Below, piece after piece: positions 1 through 6,430 of a stretch of 14,567 bases of DNA. Location of the stretch: the NCBI GenBank assembly GCA_027008665.1, contig JALVEA010000090.1, positions 1-14,567 on the forward strand, written 5' to 3'. Source of the DNA: Thiotrichaceae bacterium. Its GTDB lineage: Bacteria; Pseudomonadota; Gammaproteobacteria; Thiotrichales; Thiotrichaceae. The notes below the pieces were generated by a model, which was not told the origin of the DNA, ran no database searches, and was given only the letters and a program-made list of their open reading frames with translations. The stretch's first letter is position 1. Each line of letters begins with the position of its first letter. The position numbers and the translations under genes are program-made.

Positions 1-1152
1 AATGAAACTTTCATCGCGATAGTTTTTCATTGCATGATGTAAAGTGTCTAGCCAGTTAGAGCCTGCAATATCAGGAAACCATTCCTTATCTTCTTCGCTT
101 GGATTTTCACAGATGCGACGAATATCTTGCATCATGGCAAAGCCTAAAGCATAAGGGTTGATGCCAGAAAAATAGGGGCTATCAAAATCAGGTTGAGCGA
201 CGACACTGGTATGCGATGCTAAAAATTCAAGCATAAAGCCATCAGTGACTAAGCCCTCATCATAGAGTTGATGCAACAACGTATAGTGCCAAAAGGTTGC
301 CCAGCCTTCATTCATTACCTGAGTCTGTTTTTGCGGATAGAAATATTGTGAAATCTTACGCACAATACGCACAATTTCACGTTGCCAAATTTCTAAATGT
401 GGTGCATTTTTTTCGATAAAATAGAGTAAATTTTCTTCTGCTTCAGCAGGAAAACGAGGCTCTTCAATGCTAGATTGATTTTGTTGCTGTGTGGGTAAGG
501 TGCGCCAAATATCATTAATATGTTGTTGTATATATTTTTCTCGTTCTTGTTGATGTTTTTGTTCTTCTATTGCAGAGACGGGATGAGGACGTTTATAGCG
601 ATCTACACCGTAATTAGACAGTGAATGACAGGAATCTAGCAGTTTTTCTACCTCTTCAACGCCATGACGTTCTTCACATTGAGCAATATAAGTACGAGCA
701 AATTGTAAATAATCAATAATACCTTCTGCATCTGTCCATGTTTTAAATAGATAGTTGCCTTTAAAGAAAGAATTGTGTCCATAACAGGCATGTGCAATCA
801 CTAAAGCTTGCATGGTCATGGTGTTTTCTTCCATTAAATAGGAAATACAGGGGCTGGAGTTAATCACAATCTCATAAGCAAGCCCCATGCGTCCGCGTTG
901 GTAATTTTGCTCAGTGGAGAGAAAACTTTTGCCAAATGACCAATGATTATAATTAATTGGCATCCCAACCGAGGAGTAGGCATCCATCATTTGATCTGAG
1001 CGGATAACTTCAATTTGATTAGGATAAGTATCTAGTTTAAATTTATCTTTGGCAATTCGTGCTATTTCTCTATCATAAATTTCTAATAGTTCAAATGTCC
1101 ATTCAGATTGAGTCGATAAGGGTTGTCTTTTAATGCTTTTTTTAAGACTCAT
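1..1152 (-). CDS. ycgB: SpoVR/YcgB family protein, 3' end cut by window edge
   Basis: The frame gives 384 residues from an ATG at 1152-1150 and stays open to base 1. Family members are about 500 residues, so roughly the last quarter lies outside the window. I recognise the family from its N-terminal half: the SVGMPINYNHWSFGK segment, the AHACYGHNSFFKGNY segment with its His residues, and the NEGWATFWHY segment. The protein is cytosolic, with no signal peptide or membrane helix. Its biochemical role is unsettled. In Bacillus it affects spore cortex formation, and in non-sporulating proteobacteria it sits with prkA and yeaH and is linked to stress or stationary phase. Its start lies inside the 3' end of yeaH (11-nt overlap), with a purine-rich AGAGAG about 6 nt upstream, which suggests translational coupling. 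It is the last known gene of the operon. The name is secure; the function is inference from the family. Confidence 0.95.
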   Translation of the reverse strand, partial: MSLKKSIKRQPLSTQSEWTFELLEIYDREIARIAKDKFKLDTYPNQIEVIRSDQMMDAYSSVGMPINYNHWSFGKSFLSTEQNYQRGRMGLAYEIVINSSPCISYLMEENTMTMQALVIAHACYGHNSFFKGNYLFKTWTDAEGIIDYLQFARTYIAQCEERHGVEEVEKLLDSCHSLSNYGVDRYKRPHPVSAIEEQKHQQEREKYIQQHINDIWRTLPTQQQNQSSIEEPRFPAEAEENLLYFIEKNAPHLEIWQREIVRIVRKISQYFYPQKQTQVMNEGWATFWHYTLLHQLYDEGLVTDGFMLEFLASHTSVVAQPDFDSPYFSGINPYALGFAMMQDIRRICENPSEEDKEWFPDIAGSNWLDTLHHAMKNYRDESFI

Positions 1153-2425
1153 GATTAGCTCTCTTTTTAAACAATTCGCGGAAAACGGGATAAATATCAG
1201 CATTATCCTCGACTCGGCTAGTAGCAAAATTATTGCTAAAATCTTTTTGTATGTTTTGGTATAAATGCCAGAGTTCTTGTGGTTGATTACCACCGATTTC
1301 AATATAAGTAAAATATTGAACAAAGGGTAAGATTTTTTGCGTCATGAGTTGATGACATTTTACCTGATCATTTGGCCAATTATCACCATCAGAAGCCTGT
1401 GCAGCATAGATATTCCACTGCTCCGCAGGGTAGCGTTCTTTAATGATTTCACTGATCATTTCTAAAGCACTAGAGACCACCGTTCCGCCTGTTTCACGGT
1501 CATAGAAAAAAGTCTCTTCGTCAACTTCACTCGCCTGTGTATGGTGGCGAATAAAAACCACATCAATTTTTCCATAATTACGTTGTAAGAAAATATAGAG
1601 TAGGAAAAAAAAGCGTTTCGCTGTGTTTTTTATATCCTGTGTCATTGAACCAGAAACATCCATAATACAAAACATCACCGCTTGAGGGGATGGTTTGGGG
1701 ACTTTTACTTTTAGATTGTATTTTAAATCAAAATCATCAATAAAAGGCAACGCATTGAGCTTTTTAGTCAGTAAATCAATCTCTTCTTCAATCTCAAGTT
1801 TTTGTTGTTGCTGGCTATCAGAAAGTGGTTCGATAAAAGATTCAAGCTGTAGACGTAATGCTCGTCTTTTTTTACGTTTTTTACCACCTAAAGCAATCCG
1901 CCGTGCTTGGGCGCTACGCATAGTGCGAACTAGGTTCATTTGATTGGGGTTGCCAACTTCACTAATCCCTGCTTGATGATAACTAAAATTATCACTACCG
2001 CTTAATTGGCGTTTAACCATATTAGGCAGTGCTAGGTCTTCAAACATAAATTCTAGAAATTCACTTTGTGAGATTTGGAATACAAAATCATCCATTCCTT
2101 CGCCTGAATCACTGGCTTGTCCTTCACCTGAGCCATCACCTTCTCCGCCTTCTGGGCGTGGGAGTCGATCCCCTTCTGCAAATTCTTTATTACCAGGATG
2201 AACAATGGTACGCCGCCCCCCTGAACCATGTCCGAAGACAGGTTCGGAAATATCTTTTTTAGGAATGGTGATGGATTCACCTTGTTCCATCTCTTTAATA
2301 TTACGTTGATTAACCGCATCGGATACTGATTTGCGAATTTGTTTGCGATAACGCTTCAGAAACCGTTGTCGATTAACGGTACTTTTATTCTTACTGTTTA
2401 AACGACGGTCAATAATATATGACAT
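1142..2425 (-). CDS. yeaH: YeaH/YhbH family protein (DUF444, VWA-like)
   Basis: The product has 427 residues, the same length I recall for E. coli YeaH. The N-terminus (IDRRLN, then VNRQRFLKRYRKQI) and the DISEP and HPGN motifs near 58-79 are typical. A Gly/Glu-rich low-complexity stretch lies at about 92-110, followed by DDFVFQISQSEFLEFMFEDLALPN. A von Willebrand A-like fold begins near 250 with the MIDAS-type motif DVSGS at 256-260, then TGGT at 312-315 and SDGDNW at 345-350. This implies metal-dependent protein binding. In E. coli the gene follows the kinase gene yeaG and is induced in starvation with it; its molecular role is not known. The start at 2425 is supported by an AAAGGAGG Shine-Dalgarno about 6 nt upstream. 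It lies 114 nt after prkA and overlaps spoVR. It is probably a partner of the PrkA kinase, which is inference from conserved gene order. Confidence 0.96.
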   Translation of the reverse strand: MSYIIDRRLNSKNKSTVNRQRFLKRYRKQIRKSVSDAVNQRNIKEMEQGESITIPKKDISEPVFGHGSGGRRTIVHPGNKEFAEGDRLPRPEGGEGDGSGEGQASDSGEGMDDFVFQISQSEFLEFMFEDLALPNMVKRQLSGSDNFSYHQAGISEVGNPNQMNLVRTMRSAQARRIALGGKKRKKRRALRLQLESFIEPLSDSQQQQKLEIEEEIDLLTKKLNALPFIDDFDLKYNLKVKVPKPSPQAVMFCIMDVSGSMTQDIKNTAKRFFFLLYIFLQRNYGKIDVVFIRHHTQASEVDEETFFYDRETGGTVVSSALEMISEIIKERYPAEQWNIYAAQASDGDNWPNDQVKCHQLMTQKILPFVQYFTYIEIGGNQPQELWHLYQNIQKDFSNNFATSRVEDNADIYPVFRELFKKRANHES

Positions 2426-2479
2426 ATCTCGCCTCCTTTCTTGAATCTAAATAGGGCGTAAATATTGAAGTTAATTATT

Positions 2480-2516
2480 GGGTTAGCTTATTTTGACGCG
2501 CTTAATAAGCCAATCC
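2480..2516 (-). other. Intercistronic hairpin between prkA and yeaH
   Basis: On the minus-strand transcript, arm GGATTGGCTTATT (2516-2504) can pair with AATAAGCTAACCC (2492-2480) over 13 positions, with one mismatch (A/C) and one G-U pair, around an 11-nt loop. No run of T follows, so it does not look like a simple terminator. It may be an mRNA processing or stability element that sets the ratio of PrkA to YeaH and SpoVR. The inverted repeat is seen directly; the role is inferred. Confidence 0.5.
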
Positions 2517-2539
2517 AAGCGACAATATACAATCATTAA

Positions 2540-4462
2540 TTACTGTGATTTACGCACTCGCAAATACCATTCTGCTAATAAACGCACTTGTTTTTCGGTA
2601 TAACCACGTTCCATCATCCGTGATACAAAATTATCATGTTTGCGTTGTTCACTATGGGACGATTTGGCACTGAATGAGATAACAGGTAAGAGTTCTTCGG
2701 TACTAGAGAACATTTTCTTTTCAATTACTCGACGCAGTTTTTCATAACTGGTCCAAGAAGGATTTTGACCTTGATGATTAGCACGGCTACGCAGTACAAA
2801 ATTCACCACTTCGTGACGGAAATCCTTAGGATTACTAATCCCTGCTGCTTTCTCAATTTTCTCGAGATCAGCATTTAAAGCGCTACGATTGAGTAATTCA
2901 CCTGTTTCAGGATCACGGAATTCTTGATCTTGAATCCAAAAATCTGCGTAAGTGACATAGCGGTCAAATAGGTTTTGACCGTATTCAGAATAGGATTCAA
3001 GATAAGCTGTTTGAATTTCTTTACCAATAAAATCAACATAACGTGGGGAGAGATACTCTTTAATATAACCGATATAACGATCTTGAATATCTTCTTGAAA
3101 CTGTTCACGTTCAATTTGTTGTTCTAACACATACATTAAATGCACTGGGTTAGCTGCAATTTCTGCAGAATCAAAGTTAAAGACTTTCGACAGAATTTTA
3201 AAAGCAAAACGGGTAGACAAACCATCCATGCCTTCATTAACACCCGCAACATCACGGTATTCTTGATAAGTTTTAGCCTTTGGATCAATATCCTTAAGAT
3301 TTTCACCGTTATAAACGCGCATTTTTGAGAACACATTGGAATTTTCAGGTTCTTTAAGGCGTGATAAAACACTTAATTGCGCTAACATTTTTAAGGTATC
3401 AGGCGCACAAGGTGCATTGCCTAAGGAGCTATTGGCAATCAATTTTTTATAAATTTTAATTTCTTCATTAACCCGTAAACAATAAGGTACTTTAACGATA
3501 GAAATACGATCAATAAAAGCTTCATTGTTTTTATCATTCTTAAAAGTTTGCCATTCAGACTCATTAGAATGAGCTAGAATTGTGCCATCGAAGGGAATTG
3601 CCCCAATACTCTCAGTACCGTTGTAATTACCCTCTTGAGTCGCAGTTAATAAGGGATGCAACACTTTAATTGGTGCTTTAAACATCTCCACAAACTCTAG
3701 CAAACCTTGGTTTGATAAGCATAGACCGCCTGAGTAGCTATAAGCATCGGTATCATTTTGTGGAAAATCTTCTAGCTTACGAATATCCACCTTACCAACT
3801 AAGGCTGAAATATCCTGATTATTTTCATCACCAGGTTCCGTTTTGGAGATAGCCACCTGATTCAATTGTGAAGGATAGCGTTTAACCACCTGGAATTGAG
3901 TAATATCACCGCCAAATTCATTTAAACGTTTCGCTGCCCAAGGCGACATAATAGATTTTAGATAACGACTATCAATGCCATAATCTTCTTCAAGGATCTT
4001 ACCATCTTCGGTATAATCAAATAATCCTAAAGGAGATTCATTAATAGGAGAGCCTTTAATGCAATAAATGGGTCTTTTTTCCATTAAGACTTTTAGGGTT
4101 TCTGCTAGTGAAGATTTACCCCCACCCACAGGCCCTAATAAATAAAGCACCTGCTTGCTTTCTTCTAGTCCTTGCGCAGCATGACGATAGAAAGAAACGA
4201 TTTGCTCGATACACTCCTCCATGCCGTAGAAATCTTTAAAAGCAGGGTAAGTTTTTATCATTTTATTGGAAAAAACACGGCTTAAAGAGGCTTCTTTTGA
4301 AGTGTCAACGAGTGTAGGTTCCCCAATCGCTGCTAACATGCGTTCTGCTGCTGTTGCATAGACAGAGGGATCTTGACGACATAAATCCAAATATTCCTGT
4401 AATGAAAATTCTTCTTCTTGATGTGACTCGTAGCGGTTTTGATAATGGTTGAATATACTCAT
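2540..4462 (-). CDS. prkA: PrkA (YeaG) family serine protein kinase
   Basis: The product has 640 residues, close to the 644 of E. coli YeaG. The N-terminal half is the PrkA AAA+ domain, with Walker A GPVGGGKS at 110-117. It is followed by conserved stretches at 132-150 (IYCIKGSPINESPLGLF) and 241-300 (YSYSGGLCLSNQGLLEF through GTILAHSNESEW). The C-terminal half is the PrkA kinase-associated region. It is cytosolic. In enterobacteria this kinase acts in nitrogen starvation and stationary-phase adaptation, and its AAA+ part resembles ATP-dependent machines. The start at 4462 is preceded by AAAGGGAT with suitable spacing. It is the first gene of the prkA-yeaH-spoVR operon and is divergent from the S1-domain gene at 4743. 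No residue looks missing and no frameshift is seen. Confidence 0.97.
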   Translation of the reverse strand: MSIFNHYQNRYESHQEEEFSLQEYLDLCRQDPSVYATAAERMLAAIGEPTLVDTSKEASLSRVFSNKMIKTYPAFKDFYGMEECIEQIVSFYRHAAQGLEESKQVLYLLGPVGGGKSSLAETLKVLMEKRPIYCIKGSPINESPLGLFDYTEDGKILEEDYGIDSRYLKSIMSPWAAKRLNEFGGDITQFQVVKRYPSQLNQVAISKTEPGDENNQDISALVGKVDIRKLEDFPQNDTDAYSYSGGLCLSNQGLLEFVEMFKAPIKVLHPLLTATQEGNYNGTESIGAIPFDGTILAHSNESEWQTFKNDKNNEAFIDRISIVKVPYCLRVNEEIKIYKKLIANSSLGNAPCAPDTLKMLAQLSVLSRLKEPENSNVFSKMRVYNGENLKDIDPKAKTYQEYRDVAGVNEGMDGLSTRFAFKILSKVFNFDSAEIAANPVHLMYVLEQQIEREQFQEDIQDRYIGYIKEYLSPRYVDFIGKEIQTAYLESYSEYGQNLFDRYVTYADFWIQDQEFRDPETGELLNRSALNADLEKIEKAAGISNPKDFRHEVVNFVLRSRANHQGQNPSWTSYEKLRRVIEKKMFSSTEELLPVISFSAKSSHSEQRKHDNFVSRMMERGYTEKQVRLLAEWYLRVRKSQ

Positions 4463-4499
4463 ATTTTATCCCTTTGATATGATTTTCTTATGAAGTCCT

Positions 4500-4528
4500 A
4501 TAATAGGAGAATACCGATATTTTGACCA
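4500..4528 (-). promoter_or_regulatory. Candidate promoter for prkA operon
   Basis: On the minus strand a -35-like TGGTCA (4528-4523) and a -10-like TATTAT (4505-4500) are 17 nt apart, giving a start near 4493 and a leader of about 30 nt before the ATG. The -10 lies in the near-palindrome CCTATAATAGG (4497-4507). In E. coli the orthologous operon depends on sigma S; I cannot assign the sigma factor here. Very AT-rich DNA lies upstream (about 4535-4595). Confidence 0.4.
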
Positions 4529-4587
4529 CATAGATATAAAAAAGATCAATATATTAATAAATTTTTTCTTATTGGCTTTTGTTTTAT

Positions 4588-4616
4588 TTGATAATTTCCA
4601 AAATAACGTATATTAC
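4588..4616 (+). promoter_or_regulatory. Candidate promoter for the cvfB-DUF1415 pair
   Basis: TTGATA (4588-4593) is followed after 17 nt by TATTAC (4611-4616), five and four of six matches to the sigma-70 boxes. Transcription would begin near 4623 and leave a leader of about 120 nt before the ATG at 4743. An alternative is TTGCAC (4617-4622) with TAATAA (4641-4646) at an 18-nt spacing. Either is plausible in this AT-rich divergent region. No terminator-like or riboswitch-like fold was recognised in the leader. Confidence 0.33.
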
Positions 4617-4742
4617 TTGCACAATCATAAGTCGTATAAATAATAATCATTAAAGGACGATACACTCTAGTCGATATTAGATTCAGAGGTATTTAACCCC
4701 CTTTTATGTTCTAATATTCGCTTTCTAAAATGAGCTTTACTT

Positions 4743-5585
4743 ATGTTACGTATCGGTCAAAAAAATGCTTTACGCATTGTTAAACGACTCCCCCAAGGTA
4801 TTTATTTAGACGCTGGACAACAAGGAGAAATATTATTACCTAATCGTTATATTAGTAATGAGCTTAATGTTGATGATGTGCTGGAGGTCTTTATCTATCT
4901 GGATTCAGAAGACCGTCTCGTTGCAACAACAGAAACGCCTTATGCAATGGTAGATGAATGTGCTTATCTTAAAGTAATTGCGGTGAATAAAGTCGGTGCT
5001 TTTTTAGATTGGGGTTTGCAAAAAGATTTATTAGTCCCACACCGTGAGCAAAGACATCCTTTTAAAGTCGGTGAATCACATGTGGTTTATCTTTATTTAG
5101 ATGAACATAGCAATCGTATTGCAGCAACGACTTATTTAGACAATTATTTAGAGGAAACTTCTTTTTATTTTAAGGAAAATCAGGCTGTCGATTTGCTTAT
5201 TTGTAGTCAATCAGAACTTGCTTATAAAGCCGTTATTAACCAAACCCATCTCGGATTATTATACAATAATGAAGTCTTTCGACCATTATCATTAGGACAG
5301 AAATTAAAAGGCTATATCAAAAAAATTAGAGCCGATAAAAAAATTGATCTATGTTTGCAGTTGCCAAAAAGGGGCAAAAAAGATGAATCTTTAGAAGTGG
5401 TTAAAAAGTCTATAATGACTCACTTGATTGCTAACCGAGGTCATTCTACACTCTCTGATAAAAGTAACCCTGATGAAATTTATGCAACTTTTCATGTTAG
5501 TAAAAAGGTGTTTAAACGTGCCTTGAGCAGTCTTTATAAAGAGCGTGTTATATTGATTGAAAAGGGGAGGGTAAGTTTGGTTTAA
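4743..5585 (+). CDS. cvfB: CvfB/YitL-like S1 RNA-binding protein
   Basis: The 280-residue product fits the CvfB family: tandem S1-type OB folds and a C-terminal winged helix. The first S1-like unit spans about 1-62 (GIYLDAGQQGEILLP, then VFIYLDSEDRLVATT). The second spans about 68-132 (AYLKVIAVNKVGAFLDWG, then KDLLVPHREQR). A weaker third spans about 145-207, and the winged helix about 218-280. The two YLD segments at 52-54 and 118-120 show the internal repeat. CvfB-type proteins bind RNA and affect virulence-gene expression in staphylococci; the role in gammaproteobacteria is not defined. It is cytosolic. The start rests on homology to MLRIGQ-type N-termini; the upstream SD is weak. An ATG at 4730 is out of frame. 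The DUF1415 gene follows after 36 nt, probably in the same transcript. Confidence 0.87.
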   Translation: MLRIGQKNALRIVKRLPQGIYLDAGQQGEILLPNRYISNELNVDDVLEVFIYLDSEDRLVATTETPYAMVDECAYLKVIAVNKVGAFLDWGLQKDLLVPHREQRHPFKVGESHVVYLYLDEHSNRIAATTYLDNYLEETSFYFKENQAVDLLICSQSELAYKAVINQTHLGLLYNNEVFRPLSLGQKLKGYIKKIRADKKIDLCLQLPKRGKKDESLEVVKKSIMTHLIANRGHSTLSDKSNPDEIYATFHVSKKVFKRALSSLYKERVILIEKGRVSLV

Positions 5586-5621
5586 ATAGGTTCAGCAAAA
5601 CTTTAAAAGGAGTTAAAGTTT

Positions 5622-6170
5622 GTGGTAAAAAAAAGTATTCAAAAATGGCTAAAAACCATTGTTATTCAACATGATTTTTGTCCTTTTGCAAAAAAAGAGT
5701 TGCTTCGAGATAGTATTCGCTATTGCGTCAATGACTCAAGCAATACTAAAGAAACATTGCATAATTTAATGGATGAATTTCTTTTTCTTGATCGACAACC
5801 TGAGATTGAAACTACTTTATTTATTCTCCCCCAAGGTTTTGATGATTTTGATGATTTTCTTGATTTAGTAGAAATAGCTAATGCTTTGCTTGAAGAACAG
5901 CATTATTTGGGTATTTATCAACTTGCAAGCTTTCATCCAGATTATTGTTTTCATGGTTCCGATAATAAAGACCCTGCAAATTATACCAACCGCTCCCCTT
6001 ATCCTGTTTTACATCTGATCCGTGAAAGCAGTCTTGAGAAAGCCATAGCAAACCATCCTGATCCTGAAGACATCCCTGAGCGTAATATCGCCTATGCGCG
6101 CGAACTGGGATTAGAAACACTACAAGCAGAGTTGGAATTAACTAAATTGCCAGATTTTGTTCAAAAATAA
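5622..6170 (+). CDS. DUF1415 family protein
   Basis: The 182-residue product belongs to the uncharacterised DUF1415 family, which I recognise from several segments: HDFCPFAKKEL near 17-27, LFILPQGFDDFDDFLD near 66-81, LASFHPDYCFHG near 101-112, NRSPYPVLHLIRE near 123-135, and the C-terminal NHPDPEDIPERN. The Cys in FCPFA (C20), the FHPDYCF motif (104-110) and NRSPYP suggest a conserved polar site, as in an enzyme, but no reaction is known. It is cytosolic, with no membrane segment. The GTG start at 5622 is chosen because AAAAGGAG ends 9 nt upstream (5605-5612). The acidic FDDFDDF part is encoded by a 9-bp tandem repeat TTTTGATGA, two copies, at 5837-5854. It follows the S1-domain gene closely and ends before a hairpin at 6184-6230. 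Confidence 0.87.
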   Translation: MVKKSIQKWLKTIVIQHDFCPFAKKELLRDSIRYCVNDSSNTKETLHNLMDEFLFLDRQPEIETTLFILPQGFDDFDDFLDLVEIANALLEEQHYLGIYQLASFHPDYCFHGSDNKDPANYTNRSPYPVLHLIRESSLEKAIANHPDPEDIPERNIAYARELGLETLQAELELTKLPDFVQK

Positions 6171-6183
6171 AGCTAATAGCAAG

Positions 6184-6230
6184 TAGGCGAGACGGCTTTA
6201 TTTCCTCATATAAGCCATCCGTCTCACCTA
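6184..6230 (+). terminator. Imperfect hairpin after DUF1415, possible terminator
   Basis: TAGGCGAGACGG (6184-6195) can pair with CCGTCTCACCTA (6219-6230) in 11 of 12 positions, with a 23-nt loop. Inner bases GGCTT (6194-6198) and AAGCC (6212-6216) offer a competing or extended pairing. On the plus strand it is followed by TTATTATCTA, which is only moderately T-rich. On the minus strand a T-rich patch comes only about 14 nt later. It probably ends the cvfB-DUF1415 transcript and may also stop transcripts arriving from sucB. Confidence 0.5.
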
Positions 6231-6275
6231 TTATTATCTAGGTCACTTAACTCGGTCATACTTTTTCGATGGCAT

Positions 6276-6305
6276 AGTTCTACTCTCAGTATAGAACTTA
6301 AGGAG
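6276..6305 (+). promoter_or_regulatory. Leader hairpin abutting a strong Shine-Dalgarno
   Basis: Arms AGTTCTA (6276-6282) and TAGAACT (6292-6298) are exact 7-bp complements. An alternative fold gives AGTTC/GAACT plus TACT/AGTA around a CTC loop, with a 2-nt bulge. The SD AAGGAG (6300-6305) begins two bases after the stem, and the ATG follows 8 nt later. The element could control access to the ribosome site or protect the 5' end of the message. No convincing promoter was found; TATAGA at 6290-6295 would give a leader too short to include the SD. Confidence 0.5.
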
Positions 6306-6313
6306 ACTTAGTT

Positions 6314-6430
6314 ATGAATATCAATCAATTCACAATGGATGCACTATCCGTTCTTTCTAGTTTATTTATTTTTATCATTGGCTTAGTCGCCTTGCTTGTA
6401 CTCCTATTTATAATTCCAAAAATAAACTAG
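6314..6430 (+). CDS. Small single-helix membrane protein, 38 aa
   Basis: ATG at 6314 and TAG at 6428-6430 enclose 38 codons. The translation begins MNINQFTMDALSV and continues with an almost unbroken hydrophobic run (residues about 11-34, rich in L, I, F, V) before a short PKIN tail. It reads as one transmembrane helix with a short polar N-terminus. A near-consensus AAGGAG SD stands 8 nt upstream, which is the main reason to believe it is translated. I do not recognise the family. Small peptides of this shape often act as accessory subunits or regulators of membrane complexes, but no target can be named. It stands alone on the plus strand, 143 nt after DUF1415, and its last 23 nt overlap the 3' end of sucB antisense. 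A chance frame cannot be excluded. Confidence 0.6.
   Translation: MNINQFTMDALSVLSSLFIFIIGLVALLVLLFIIPKIN

Noticed and set aside
1695..1943. Plus-strand open frame of 82 codons
   Set aside because: It lies fully inside yeaH on the other strand, its product is Ser/Arg-rich and resembles no family, and yeaH is well supported.
4658..4676. CGATA direct repeats, 14 nt apart, in the cvfB leader
   Set aside because: Five-base repeats are expected by chance in this AT-rich leader, with no second line of evidence for an operator.
5837..5854. 9-bp tandem repeat TTTTGATGA inside the DUF1415 gene
   Set aside because: It encodes the acidic FDDFDDF segment, which fits the family; two copies do not indicate a special element.
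6241..6259. GGTCA direct repeats 13 nt apart upstream of the small gene
   Set aside because: They are too short and do not line up with a convincing promoter.
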